In this document: piece after piece, positions 34,771 through 46,200 of the stretch
How positions within the stretch are numbered: the stretch's first letter is position 1
Layout of the letters: each line of letters opens with the position of its first letter
Assembly (NCBI GenBank): GCA_041627895.1
Contig: JBFKQC010000018.1
Coordinates: 1 to 55,981, forward strand
Direction of reading: 5' to 3'
DNA from: JBFKQC01 sp041627895
GTDB lineage: Bacteria; Pseudomonadota; Alphaproteobacteria; Rhodobacterales; Rhodobacteraceae
DNA: 55,981 nucleotides
The notes under the pieces: model-generated
Seen by the model: only the letters and a program-made list of their open reading frames with translations
The model's database searches: none
What the model was told of the DNA's origin: nothing
Position numbers and translations under genes: made by a program

Positions 34771-34789
34771 ATGTGAAAGACATTCACAT
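34771..34789. promoter_or_regulatory. Palindromic operator candidate 2
   Basis: ATGTGAAAGACATTCACAT is also 19 bp with 7-bp perfect arms. Centres of the two sites are 58 bp apart. It resembles a Crp site but with one base too many in the middle (TGTGA-N7-TCACA). Confidence 0.55.
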
Positions 34790-34822
34790 CGACCCGCAAC
34801 ACAGCACCGGAGGAGTACAAGA

Positions 34823-35236
34823 ATGAGTTCCGTCACGACCTGGCCCGCACAAGCCGAGAGCTGGCTCGACGAACGGGGCAAAGGCGCATGGATCGCCGCC
34901 ACCGTCATCGGCTTCATCGTGTTCTGGCCGATCGGCCTCGCCCTTCTCGCCTACATGATCTGGGGAAAGCAGATGTTCAGAGGAAACTGCGCCAAATGGC
35001 GCGCGCATAACCACGCCACGACCCGCCACCGCTTCAAATCCTCGGGCAACGCCGCCTTCGACGCCTACAAGGCCGAGACGCTGCGCCGGCTGGAGGAAGA
35101 GCAGGACGCCTTCGAGGCCTTCCTGCAGCGGCTGCGCGAGGCCAAGGACAAGGCCGAATTCGACGAGTTCATGGACGAACGCGCCCGCAAGTCGGCCGAG
35201 GACGAGGCCGAAAACGGCGAGCCCGCGACCGCCTGA
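34823..35236 (+). CDS. DUF2852 membrane protein
   Basis: 137 aa, with one strong hydrophobic segment (WIAATVIGFIVFWPIGLALLAYMIWG, about 23-48, quoted in outline) then a soluble, highly charged helix (EEEQDAFEAFLQRLREAKDKAEFDEFMDER region) likely coiled coil. This matches DUF2852. Function unknown. GGAGGAG precedes the ATG. It is divergent from mesD and ends in a clear terminator. Confidence 0.83.
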   Translation: MSSVTTWPAQAESWLDERGKGAWIAATVIGFIVFWPIGLALLAYMIWGKQMFRGNCAKWRAHNHATTRHRFKSSGNAAFDAYKAETLRRLEEEQDAFEAFLQRLREAKDKAEFDEFMDERARKSAEDEAENGEPATA

Positions 35237-35251
35237 CAAGCCCCACGGCAC

Positions 35252-35274
35252 GGCCCCGGTTCGCCGGGGCCTTT
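35252..35274 (+). terminator. Rho-independent terminator after the DUF2852 gene
   Basis: GGCCCCGG (35252-35259), TTCG loop, CCGGGGCC (35264-35271), then TTT. Confidence 0.8.
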
Positions 35275-35299
35275 GCCGTTGCCGAAGGATGATGTAGCG

Positions 35300-35761
35300 A
35301 TGAGCATGACCGCGACCGATCCGTACTGGGGCCTGCCCGACCCCGAGCTGAAGCCCGAATTCTACGCCGACGTGCCCTTGAAGCGCCTGATCGCGTGGAT
35401 CGCAGACACGCTGGTGATCACCGCCTTCTGCCTGCTGATCCTGCCCTTCACCGCGTTTGCGGCGCTGTTCTTCTTCCCGTTCCTCTACCTGATCGTCGGT
35501 TTCGTCTACCGCACCGCAACCATCGCGAACCGTTCGGCCACCTGGGGCATGCGGCTGATGGCGATCGAGTTCCGCACCGGCGACGGGCGGCGCTTTGACG
35601 GCGGCACCGCATTGCTGCACACGCTGGGCTACACGGTCTCGGTTTCGATGGTGCTGGTGCAGATCGTCTCGATCCTCCTGATGCTGAACACGCCCCGCGG
35701 CCAGGGCCTGACCGATCTGGTTCTCGGCACGGCGGCGCTGAACCGCGCCGCGGTCGCGTAA
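35300..35761 (+). CDS. RDD-family membrane protein
   Basis: 153 aa from the ATG at 35300, with AAGGA upstream. Three membrane segments are visible (about 33-53, 57-72 and 116-136). The RDD-type motif, here RLIAWIADTL near the N-terminus, and RSATWGMRLMAIEFR with TPRGQGLTDLVLGT fit the family. RDD proteins may transport small ions or assist others in the membrane. Role unknown. Confidence 0.82.
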   Translation: MSMTATDPYWGLPDPELKPEFYADVPLKRLIAWIADTLVITAFCLLILPFTAFAALFFFPFLYLIVGFVYRTATIANRSATWGMRLMAIEFRTGDGRRFDGGTALLHTLGYTVSVSMVLVQIVSILLMLNTPRGQGLTDLVLGTAALNRAAVA

Positions 35762-35838
35762 ACGGCAATGTTTCAAGGGGGCTTGGCGGAGCGGGCGGCT
35801 GTTGCTAACGTCGCCGGGACTGGTCAAGACACCCGCTC

Positions 35839-36669
35839 ATGCGCCACACGCTTCCCATTGCGCCGCAATTCTACGTGACGGCCCCGCAGCACTGCCCGTA
35901 TCTCTCCGGGCGGATGGAGCGCAAGCTGTTCACCGCGCTGCAGGGCGAATTTGCCGAGAAGCTGAACAACGCCCTGTCCAAGCAGGGCTTTCGCCGCTCG
36001 CAGAACGTCCTGTACCGGCCGTCCTGCGCGGAATGCGCGGCCTGCCTTTCGGCACGGGTGCGGGTGGCCGATTTCACCGCCTCGCGCAGCCAGCGCCGGA
36101 CCGAGCGGCGCAATGCCGCGCTGCGCCGCGACGCCACGGCGCCCTGGGCCACCGAAGAGCAGTACGCGCTGTTTCGCGCCTATCTTGAAAGCCGCCATGC
36201 CGACGGCGGAATGGCGGACATGGACGTCTTCGAGTTCGCCGCAATGATCGAGGAGACCCCGGTCAGAAGCCGGGTGATCGAGTATACCGCGCCGGGGCAG
36301 AACGGCGCGCGCGAGCTGGCCGCGGTCTGCCTGACGGACGTGCTGGATGACGGGCTATCCATGGTCTACAGCTTTTTCGACCCGGCACGGGGGAGGGATT
36401 CGCTCGGGACCTACGTGATCCTCGACCATATCCGCATCGCGCGCGAGGCCGGGCTGCCTTATGTCTATCTCGGCTATTGGGTGCCCGGGTCGGTCAAGAT
36501 GGGCTACAAGGCCAATTTCGCGGCGCTTGAGGTCTACAAGGACGGCGAGTGGCGGGATATCGGCGACCCCGCGGATCATTCCTCGGCCACGCATCCGCTG
36601 TCGACCGCGCCGATCGCCGAACAGGTGGCCCGGATCAGCCTGCCCGACTCGCGCCCCACGGCGAAGTGA
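35839..36669 (+). CDS. bpt: Aspartate/glutamate leucyltransferase (N-end rule)
   Basis: Transfers Leu from Leu-tRNA to proteins with N-terminal Asp or Glu, marking them for ClpAP via ClpS. 276 aa. Typical motifs: HCPYLSGRMERKLFT, the Cys pair in CAECAACLSARV, SFFDP (FDPARGRDSLGTYVILDHI, in part) and GYWVPGSVKMGYKANF. Standalone between the RDD gene and the convergent kinase-like gene. The 166-bp gap to the latter holds nothing I recognise. Confidence 0.95.
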   Translation: MRHTLPIAPQFYVTAPQHCPYLSGRMERKLFTALQGEFAEKLNNALSKQGFRRSQNVLYRPSCAECAACLSARVRVADFTASRSQRRTERRNAALRRDATAPWATEEQYALFRAYLESRHADGGMADMDVFEFAAMIEETPVRSRVIEYTAPGQNGARELAAVCLTDVLDDGLSMVYSFFDPARGRDSLGTYVILDHIRIAREAGLPYVYLGYWVPGSVKMGYKANFAALEVYKDGEWRDIGDPADHSSATHPLSTAPIAEQVARISLPDSRPTAK

Positions 36670-36835
36670 GGCGCCCGAACACGCAGCGTGCGCCGGGCGA
36701 GGTGCGCGCGGCCTTGGTTTCGCCGGACAGTGCAGGCCGCGTGCGGAATACGACCGGACGCCGCGCCCTGTCGGCATCAGCCGGGCAATCGCCTGCCCGC
36801 AGCGCAAATCACAAGCGGCGCGCGCACCGGCGCGG

Positions 36836-37885
36836 TCATTCCGCCGCAAGCCGCGCGTCATCGGTCCAGCGCGCCGGGTCGGCGACCTGTTCGAACCAGG
36901 GCTCCAGCGGCGCCGTCAGTGGATCGCGCGCGGCATATCCGGCGCCGTGCTTGCAGAGGTTCTTGACGGTCTGCGGCGAATAGCCCGCGATGTCCGTCCG
37001 CAACAGCCGCGCCAGGTCCTCTTCGCCCTGGCCCTGCCAGCGCTCGCGGATCAGCATCAGCCGCCGCGCCGCCCGCAGCGCCGCGAAGCGCACGAGCAGC
37101 TGGAAATGCCGCTTCATCGCCTGCGGCCGGGTGTCGACGAAGACCGCGAGCGCCGCCCGGGGCGGCAGCGGAAAGAACTCGTCGGCGATCAGGTAGGCCA
37201 GGTCCTCGACGCCGGCACGGCGGCCGTAATACTCCCAGTCGAACCAGATCAGCTGCCCGTCCGGCCGCACCCCGGCATTGCCGAGCCGCGCGTCCCAGTT
37301 GACGAACACATCCGGCTCGGCGCCCAGGCTCTCGGCCAGCGCCGCGGTGTCGAGCGCCGGCCTGCGCACACCCGGAAACATCGCCGATGTCCGCGCCGGC
37401 GCCGCCACGAACCGCCGGATCCAGGCCGGCTGAGTGCCCACCGGGCGCAGCTTGCCGGTCAGTCCCGCCTTGTCGGCAGCTTCCTTGATGCGCCAGACCG
37501 ACTCGAAGGCGCGCGCCGTCAGGGCGCGGCGCTGATCGGGCGAACTGCGCAGCAGCACCTCGCTCAGCCGGTAGGGCCCGGCATCCTCCTGCAGCGTCAC
37601 CTCGCCGTGCTCGCCCAGCAGCCTCGGCACCGGCGCGCCCTGATCGGCAAGCGCCCGCAGCACCCGCCGCTCGTAGCGTCGCGCGCGGTGGTTCGGCCGC
37701 CGGGTTCCGATCAGCGTGCCGTCGGCGAAATGCACGCGCAGGCTGACCCGCTCGGTGCCGCCGGGGATCGAGATGCGTTCGATCGGCTTGCCGATACAGA
37801 CCGATACCGCCTCGGCGACGGCGGCGACGGTCTCGCGCAGTTCGGGATGCGCGCCAAGGTCGATCGGTTGCGCCGTTCCGGCCAA
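36836..37885 (-). CDS. Phosphotransferase-family kinase-like protein (APH type)
   Basis: About 349 aa. An AGGAG lies 7 nt before a TTG at 37885; the next start further upstream (37951) adds a very Arg-rich stretch, so the TTG is preferred. Kinase-like motifs: DVFVNWDARLGNAGV (catalytic-loop Asp, NWD in place of HxD) and the metal-binding IWFDWEYYGRR. Relatives phosphorylate aminoglycosides, choline or sugars, so the substrate is not known. Confidence 0.78.
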   Translation of the reverse strand: MAGTAQPIDLGAHPELRETVAAVAEAVSVCIGKPIERISIPGGTERVSLRVHFADGTLIGTRRPNHRARRYERRVLRALADQGAPVPRLLGEHGEVTLQEDAGPYRLSEVLLRSSPDQRRALTARAFESVWRIKEAADKAGLTGKLRPVGTQPAWIRRFVAAPARTSAMFPGVRRPALDTAALAESLGAEPDVFVNWDARLGNAGVRPDGQLIWFDWEYYGRRAGVEDLAYLIADEFFPLPPRAALAVFVDTRPQAMKRHFQLLVRFAALRAARRLMLIRERWQGQGEEDLARLLRTDIAGYSPQTVKNLCKHGAGYAARDPLTAPLEPWFEQVADPARWTDDARLAAE

Positions 37886-38039
37886 GAGGCCACTCCTGTA
37901 CTGTCTGCCCCGCCCGCGGCCCTTTCTGGCGCGATTGCCCCGCCGGGCCAAACCGCGCCGCTCCCGCCGCGCCTTCTGCGCGCCTGCCTAAGATAATTCC
38001 GCAAACGCCGCCCGTGGCGACATTTTCTCCACAAGGCAG

Positions 38040-38068
38040 TTGACGCCCCCTGCCCTTGCGCCTACGGT
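38040..38068 (+). promoter_or_regulatory. Probable promoter of the ilvB operon
   Basis: TTGACG (38040-38045) and TACGGT (38063-38068), spacer 17. Transcription would begin near 38075, just before the leader peptide. Confidence 0.5.
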
Positions 38069-38097
38069 CCCGCGCACGTCAAGGAGCCCCGGGGGAC

Positions 38098-38148
38098 ATG
38101 GACCTCATTCTCGTAATGGTAGGAGACAGGCGCATGGTGGGCCGGTAG
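38098..38148 (+). CDS. Leader peptide of the ilv operon (attenuation)
   Basis: 16 codons: MDLILVMVGDRRMVGR. Five of the first eight residues are Leu, Ile or Val, the products of the pathway. AAGGAG lies upstream. It is followed by a strong terminator before ilvB, the standard arrangement for attenuation by ribosome stalling on branched-chain codons. Confidence 0.85.
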   Translation: MDLILVMVGDRRMVGR

Positions 38149-38174
38149 ACCGGAGACCCGTAACGACCCCATGC

Positions 38175-38203
38175 GCCCCCGACACACACTCGGGGGCTTT
38201 TTT
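38175..38203 (+). terminator. Attenuator terminator upstream of ilvB
   Basis: GCCCCCGA (38175-38182) pairs with TCGGGGGC (38190-38197), followed by six T. A competing pairing of GCGCATGG (38130-38137) with CCATGCGC (38169-38176) includes the first bases of this stem and could act in the switch. Confidence 0.9.
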
Positions 38204-38243
38204 GTGCGAAACGAGCGAAGCGACGTCGAAGATGGAGAACAGG

Positions 38244-40004
<1,761 letters not shown>

Positions 40005-40064
40005 AGCGCAGCCTGTCGCCTTGCGGGGGCATACCGGGCGCGGGCCGCCCGAGAGGAGTCGACC

Positions 40065-41009
40065 ATGAGCAGGACCGCGATCATTCAGGAACCGCCGGTC
40101 TATCTGAGCCTGGCCGCCAGTATGGAGCGGGCCGTCGGCCTGGTCGAGGCCGCCGCCGACGAGGGCGCCGCGCTGGTGGTGTTTCCCGAAGCCTGGTTTC
40201 CGGGCTATCCAACCTTCGTCTGGCGCCTGAAGCCTGGCGCCGATATGGACAAGACCGACGAGCTTTTCGGGCGGCTGCTGGAGAATTCGATCGATCTGTC
40301 GAAAGACGATCTGAAACCGCTTCGCGACACCGCGCGCGACCGCGGCGTGGTGATTGTCGCCGGCGTGCAGGAACGCGACGCCACAGTCAGCGGCACCACG
40401 CTGTTCAACACCGCCGTGGTGATCGACGCCACCGGAACGGTCGTAAACGTGCACCGCAAGCTGATGCCCACCAATCCGGAACGCATGGTCTGGGGCTTCG
40501 GCGACGCGCGCGGGCTGCGGGTGGTGGATACCGCCGTGGGCCGGATCGGCGTGCTGCTCTGCTGGGAGAACTACATGCCGCTGGCACGCTACGCGCTCTA
40601 TGCCCAGCAACTCGAGATTCTCGTCGCGCCGACCTGGGACACCGGCGAGGGCTGGCAGGCCACGATGCGCCATATCGCGCGCGAAGGCGGGTGCTGGGTG
40701 GTCGGCTGCAGCACGTCGATCGAGGCGCGCGACATCCCGCAAGACATACCGCACCGCGAACTGCTGTTCCCCGACCCCGACGAATGGATCAACGGCGGCG
40801 ATGCGGTGATCGTGGCGCCTTTTTCCGGGCCGGTCGCCGGGCCGATGCGGCGCGAGAAGGGCATGCTTTGGGGCGAGATCGACCTTGGCCGCATCGCCGC
40901 TGCGCGGCGCAAGTTCGACGTCAGCGGCCACTATGCGCGCCCCGACGTTTTCAACCTTACGGTCAACCGGTCGCGACAGGTGCCGGTTGATTTCGACGAC
41001 GGCAAGTGA
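40065..41009 (+). CDS. Nitrilase-family carbon-nitrogen hydrolase
   Basis: 314 aa, with the full catalytic set: Glu42 (FPEAWFPG), Lys132 (HRKLMPT) and Cys166 (LLCWENYMP). This subgroup looks like true nitrilases (nitrile to acid and ammonia), though amidase activity cannot be excluded. It lies between ilvB (60 bp upstream) and ilvN (50 bp downstream), so it is probably read on the same attenuated transcript. GAGAGGAG precedes the ATG. Confidence 0.9.
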   Translation: MSRTAIIQEPPVYLSLAASMERAVGLVEAAADEGAALVVFPEAWFPGYPTFVWRLKPGADMDKTDELFGRLLENSIDLSKDDLKPLRDTARDRGVVIVAGVQERDATVSGTTLFNTAVVIDATGTVVNVHRKLMPTNPERMVWGFGDARGLRVVDTAVGRIGVLLCWENYMPLARYALYAQQLEILVAPTWDTGEGWQATMRHIAREGGCWVVGCSTSIEARDIPQDIPHRELLFPDPDEWINGGDAVIVAPFSGPVAGPMRREKGMLWGEIDLGRIAAARRKFDVSGHYARPDVFNLTVNRSRQVPVDFDDGK

Positions 41010-41059
41010 CAACCAGCGCTGACCGGAAAAGTCAGGCGCGAGAGGACGGAAGACCAGCA

Positions 41060-41623
41060 ATGTCCCCACTCAAGATCAAGAAAGGCACCTCGAAGCACTC
41101 CGCCTACGACCTGCGCGACTATCATGAGAAAGCGGTTGAGCGGCATACGCTGGCCGTCGTGGTGGACAACGAGGCCGGCGTGCTGGCCCGCGTCATCGGG
41201 CTGTTTTCCGGGCGCGGCTACAATATCGAGAGCCTCACGGTCGCCGAGACCGATCACACCGGCCATATCAGCCGGATCACCATCGTCACCACCGGCACGC
41301 CATCCGTGATCGAGCAGATCAAGGCGCAGTTGGGGCGCATCGTGCCGGTGCATGACGTGCACGACCTGACGGTCGAGGGCGCGGCAGTGGAACGCGAGCT
41401 TGCGCTGTTCAAGGTCGCCGGCACCGGCAATGACCGGATCGAGGCGCTCAGGCTGGCGGAGATCTTCCGCGCCAACGTGGTCGACTCGACGCTGCAAAGC
41501 TTCGTCTTCGAGATCACCGGCACGCCGCAGAAGATCGACGCCTTCGCCGACCTGATGCGCCCCCTCGGCCTGGTCGAGATGGCCCGCACCGGCGTCGCCG
41601 CGCTAAGCCGCGGGGCGGATTGA
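41060..41623 (+). CDS. ilvN: Acetolactate synthase small (regulatory) subunit
   Basis: 187 aa from the ATG at 41060. ACT domain with HTLAVVVDNEAGVLARVIGLF and FSGRGYNIESLTVAETD (about 30-65), which binds valine for feedback inhibition and activates IlvB. The C-terminal domain ends FADLMRPLGLVEMARTGV. Separated from ilvB by the nitrilase gene. Confidence 0.95.
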   Translation: MSPLKIKKGTSKHSAYDLRDYHEKAVERHTLAVVVDNEAGVLARVIGLFSGRGYNIESLTVAETDHTGHISRITIVTTGTPSVIEQIKAQLGRIVPVHDVHDLTVEGAAVERELALFKVAGTGNDRIEALRLAEIFRANVVDSTLQSFVFEITGTPQKIDAFADLMRPLGLVEMARTGVAALSRGAD

Positions 41624-41701
41624 GGCGATTACCGGCGCGGCCGGCCGGGCGACGCGCCGCGAAATCGCGCGGCATCCGGCAGCATCGTGCGCCTCCCGCG
41701 A

Positions 41702-42391
41702 TCAGGGGGTGGCGGGCAAGGTCGCGACCGCTGCAAGCGCCGCGGTGTCGGCCACGTGCTGCGTTACCGCCGCGAAGAACGCGATCGTGGCGACCAGAAC
41801 GAAGACATGCCAGATCGTGTTGTGGAAATGCATCCGCTCGGCCAGATAAAAGCCGACTCCCACGGTGTAAAGCAGCCCGCCCGCCACGATCAGCGCCAGC
41901 ACCGGCGCCGACATCTGCGCGAACACCGCCCAGCCCGCGATCATGCCGACCCAGCCCATCCCGAGATAAAGCACCAGCCCGATCCGGCGGAACCGCACCG
42001 GGTCGATAAGCTTCAGCCCCGACCCGGCCAGCGCCGCGCCCCAGAGCCCGGCCAGCAGCGCCGCGCCATGCCCGCTGAGCAGCGTGAAGGGCGTGTAGGT
42101 GCCGGCGATCTTCAGATAGATCGCCGAGTGATCGAGCCGCTGCAGCAGCGCCGCCCAGCGCTCGTTCCGGTTCATGTTGTAGATCGCCGAGAAGAAGATC
42201 ATCGCCACCAGCGTCGCGCCATAGACCGCGATCGCCGCGATTGCCGTCCCGTCGCCGCGCCACAGCACCGTCAGGACGATCAGCACCGGCACCGCCGCCA
42301 GCGCCGCGAGCAGCCCCAGCACGTGCACGACGGCGTCCGAGAAATACTCGGCCCGGCTGTAATGCGGGCGGTCGGCATCGAAAAGCGACAT
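41702..42391 (-). CDS. PAQR/haemolysin III-family membrane protein
   Basis: 229 aa, with about seven hydrophobic segments. Conserved features: the N-terminal Glu in RAEYFSDAVVHVLG, RLDHSAIYLKIAGTYTPF, and HFHNTIWHVFVL near the end (His residues of the likely metal site). Bacterial members are linked to membrane-fluidity homeostasis. Convergent with ilvN and divergent from the response regulator gene. Confidence 0.88.
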   Translation of the reverse strand: MSLFDADRPHYSRAEYFSDAVVHVLGLLAALAAVPVLIVLTVLWRGDGTAIAAIAVYGATLVAMIFFSAIYNMNRNERWAALLQRLDHSAIYLKIAGTYTPFTLLSGHGAALLAGLWGAALAGSGLKLIDPVRFRRIGLVLYLGMGWVGMIAGWAVFAQMSAPVLALIVAGGLLYTVGVGFYLAERMHFHNTIWHVFVLVATIAFFAAVTQHVADTAALAAVATLPATP

Positions 42392-42538
42392 GGGACAAGG
42401 ATAAGCGCAAAACGGTTAACGGCCGAACAAAATCGCGGGAAATTGAGCGCGCGTGCGCGGCGCGGGCGGTCTTCAGCGTCGGTTAAGGTTTGCCGCCTAG
42501 GCTCGGCGGCCACGGGATTCGGACGGGACGAGGTGCAG

Positions 42539-42961
42539 ATGCCGGAAAACCTGCGCGTGCTGGTGGTCGACGACATGGCAACCACGCGAGAACTGATGTT
42601 CCAGACGCTGGACGTGCTGGGCGTGCGCCAGGTGCGGACGGTCTGCGACGGGAACGCCGCGTTGGCGGCGCTGGCCAAGGATGCGGCGGATCTGGTGATC
42701 TCGGACCTGCACATGCCCGACATGGACGGGATCGAGCTGTACCGCCGGATCAAGCAGGACGAGGGGCTGAACGGCACCCAATTCGTGCTGGCCACCAGCG
42801 ACAACGCGCTGGCGAGCCTGCCCGAGGGCTACCGGCTGGGCGGGCACCGGATGCTGCGCAAGCCCTACACGCCGCAAACCCTGCTGCAATGCCTCGAGGA
42901 TGCCGCGGCGCGCAAGGCGTCGCCGGCCCCGGACCGGAAGGCCGCCGACAGCGATGCCTGA
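42539..42961 (+). CDS. Single-domain response regulator (CheY-like)
   Basis: 140 aa from the ATG at 42539. Receiver-domain residues: Asp11/Asp12, phospho-acceptor Asp56 (LVISDLHMP), Thr86 and Lys108 (RKPYTP). No output domain follows, only a short tail. No histidine kinase or chemotaxis gene is nearby, so it is an orphan whose partner cannot be named. It ends near a two-way terminator. Confidence 0.9.
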   Translation: MPENLRVLVVDDMATTRELMFQTLDVLGVRQVRTVCDGNAALAALAKDAADLVISDLHMPDMDGIELYRRIKQDEGLNGTQFVLATSDNALASLPEGYRLGGHRMLRKPYTPQTLLQCLEDAAARKASPAPDRKAADSDA

Positions 42962-43001
42962 CGCCGGCCCCAGGGCGGCAGCGCGCATGCGGAAAAGAAA
43001 A

Positions 43002-43022
43002 TGGGCCCCGTGTGGGGGCCCA
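43002..43022. terminator. Two-way terminator between the response regulator and nrdJ
   Basis: TGGGCCCC (43002-43009) and GGGGCCCA (43015-43022) form an 8-bp stem. On the minus strand TTTTCTTTTCC follows (for nrdJ); on the plus strand only GTTTC. The rest of the 260-bp gap holds no gene I can support. Confidence 0.65.
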
Positions 43023-43221
43023 GTTTCGCTTATCAGGCTCGTTCTGTCGTACCGCCCGGTTTCTGCCTGCGGCCTGATCCGCGTCGGGGGCGAGCGCACC
43101 CGCCCCGGATGAAGGTGGGCAAGGACTCCGCGTCCGTCCCCACCCCGATGGTGCCCGTTTTACCGCCGGGCCAGCGGGGTGGCCGGCCGCTCGGGGGGAT
43201 GAGCGGCCCGCCGGGTGTCCC

Positions 43222-46200
43222 TCAACTGCACCCGCTGGTCGCCCCACAGGTGTTGCACTTCATGCAGGTGCCGTTGCGCACCAGCGTGTAGTTGCCGCAC
43301 TCGCCGCACGGGTCGCCTTCGTAGCCCTGCATCTTGGCCTTGGTGCGCGCATCCAGCGTCACCGTGCCGGTCGCCAGCGCCGTGGTGGCCGTCACGGTCG
43401 TCTCGCCGACCTCGGGCACCAGCGTCGACAGCGTCGCGACCGGGTCGGCCGCACCGTTCAGCGCCACGGCACCGGCCGCCCCGCCGTTCAGCACCACCAG
43501 TTCCTGCGGCGCGCGGTTGCGCAGGTACCCGGTCGAGACCACCTTGCGCAGCACCTCGACCTGGTCGACCCCGCCGGAATGCGGCACCTCGGTGAAGTTG
43601 CGCTTGCCTTCCTCGTCGCCGCGGCCCAGCTCGTCAAAGCTGACGCCCTCGGGTTTCACGTGCGCCAGATCGGTGCGGTCGAGATAGCTGACCGCCAGTT
43701 CCCGGAAGATGTAGTCGAGGATCGAGGTCGCGTTCTTGATCGTCTCGTTGCCCTGCACCATGCCCGCTGGTTCGAACCGGGTAAAGGTGAAGGCCTCGAC
43801 GAATTCCTCCAGCGGCACGCCGTATTGCAGCCCGACGCTGACGGCGATGGCGAAGTTGTTCATCATCGCCCGAAAGCCGGCGCCTTCCTTGTGCATGTCG
43901 ATGAAGATCTCGCCCAGCGATCCGTCCTGGTATTCGCCGGTCCGCAGATACACCTTGTGCCCGCCGACGATCGCCTTCTGCGTATAGCCGCGGCGGCGTT
44001 CCGGCATCTTTTCGCGGTGGCGCTTGATCACCTCCTTGATCACCACCTTTTCGACGATCTTTTCGGCGATCACCTGCGCGCGCTCGATCGGCGGCGCGTT
44101 TTCCAGCGCCTCGGCGGCCTCGTCGTCGTCCTCGACCAGCGCCGACGCCAGCGGCTGGCTGAGCTTCGATCCGTCGCGGTAGAGCGCATTCGCCTTCACG
44201 CCCATCTTCCAGGACCGCTCGTAGGCTGCCAGGCAATCCTCGATCGTGGCGCTGTTGGCCATGTTGATCGTCTTGGAGATTGCGCCCGAGATGAACGACT
44301 GCGCCGCCGCCATCATGTCGATATGCGCATTGACGCTCAGGAACCGCTTGCCCCGCTTGCCGCAGGGATTGGCACAGTCGAAGACGTGGTAATGCCCCTT
44401 GTCGAGATGCGGCGCGCCTTCCAGCGTCATGGTCCCGCAGACATGGTCGTTCGCCGCCTCGATCTCGGCCTTCTTGAAGCCCAGATGCTTCAGCAGGTCG
44501 AAGGTCGGGTCGTTCAGCTTCCCGGCGGGGATGCCCAGGGTTTCGGTGCAGAATGCCTCGCCCAGCGTCCACTGGTTGAACACGAAGCGGATGTCGAAGG
44601 CCTGCGGCAGCGCGGCCTCGATCTTTTCGATCTCGCGCGCGCCGAAGCCGTGACCGATCAGCGACGTGTGGTTGATTCCGGGGGCATTCCCGAGCGTGCC
44701 ATGGCCGACGGCGTAGGAGACGATCTCTTCAATCTGGGAGGGGGAATATCCGAGCGCCTCCAGCGCCGCCGGCACTGAGCGGTTGATGATCTTGAAGTAT
44801 CCACCGCCCGCGAGCTTCTTGAACTTCACCAGGGCAAAGTCCGGCTCGATTCCCGTCGTATCGCAGTCCATCACCAGCCCGATCGTGCCCGTGGGCGCGA
44901 TCACCGTGGCCTGCGCGTTCCTGAACCCGTGGCGTTCGCCGAGATCCAGCGCCTCGTCCCAGGCCGCCGTCGCCAGCGCGCTCAGCTTTTCGTCGGGACA
45001 ATTGGCGTGATCCAGCGGCACCGGCTTGACCGCGAGGGCCTCGTAGCCGTCGCTCTTGCCGTATGCAGCGTTGCGGTGGTTGCGGATGACCCGCAACATG
45101 TGCTTGGCGTTGCGCTTGTGGCCGGGGAACGGCCCAAGCTCGCCCGCGATCTCGGCGCTGGTGGCATAGGCCACGCCCGTCATGATCGCCGTCAGCGCGC
45201 CGCAAAGCGCGCGGCCCTCGGGGCTGTCATAGCCGAGCCCCATGTTCATCAAGAGCCCGCCGATATTGGCGTAGCCAAGGCCCAGCGTGCGGAAGTCGTA
45301 GGACAGCTGCGCGATCTCGCGGCTCGGGAACTGCGCCATCATCACGCTGATTTCCAGCGTCAGCGTCCAAAGCCGCGTGGCGTGCACGTAATCCTCGGCC
45401 TGGAACTCGCCGTCCTCGTAGAAGGTCAGCAGGTTCAGCGAGGCCAGGTTGCAGGCCGTGTCGTCGAGGAACATGTACTCGGAACACGGGTTCGAGCCGC
45501 GGATTTCGCCGTCTTCCGGGCAGGTGTGCCAGGCATTCACCGTGTCGTGATACTGGATGCCCGGATCGGCACAGGCCCAGGCGGCGTGGCCGATCTGTTC
45601 CCAAAGCTCGCGCGCCTTGACGACCTTCGACACCTTGCCGTCGGTGCGGCGCACCAGTTCCCAGTCGCCGTTGTCCTTCACGGCCTTCAGGAAGGCGTCG
45701 GTGACGCGGACCGAGTTGTTCGAATTCTGGCCAGAGACCGAATTGTAGGCCTCGCTGTCCCAATCGGTGTCGTAGGTCGGGAACTCGATCGAGGTATAGC
45801 CCTGCCGCGCGTAGTCCAGCACCCGCTTGACGTAGGTTTCCGGGATCGAGGCCTTCTTGGCCGCGCGCACCGCGGCCTTCAGCGACGGGTTGGTCGCCGG
45901 ATCGACCGCATCGTCGACGCTGCCGTCCCAGGTGTTGATCGCCGCGAAAATGTCATTCAGCCTGGCCTCGTGCATCTTCGAGCCGGCCACCAGGCTCGCG
46001 ACCTTCTGCTCTTCCTTGACCTTCCAGTTGATGAAATCCTCGATATCGGGGTGATCGGCGTCGCAGATCACCATCTTGGCGGCGCGGCGCGTGGTGCCGC
46101 CCGACTTGATCGCGCCGGCCGCGCGGTCGCCGATCTTCAGGAACCCCATCAGCCCGCTGGACTTGCCGCCGCCCGACAGCGGCTCGCCCTCGCCCCGGAG

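Noticed and set aside
42414..42420. GTTAAC near the PAQR and response regulator genes as a third CtrA site
   Set aside because: Only one half-site; no second TTAA at the right distance.
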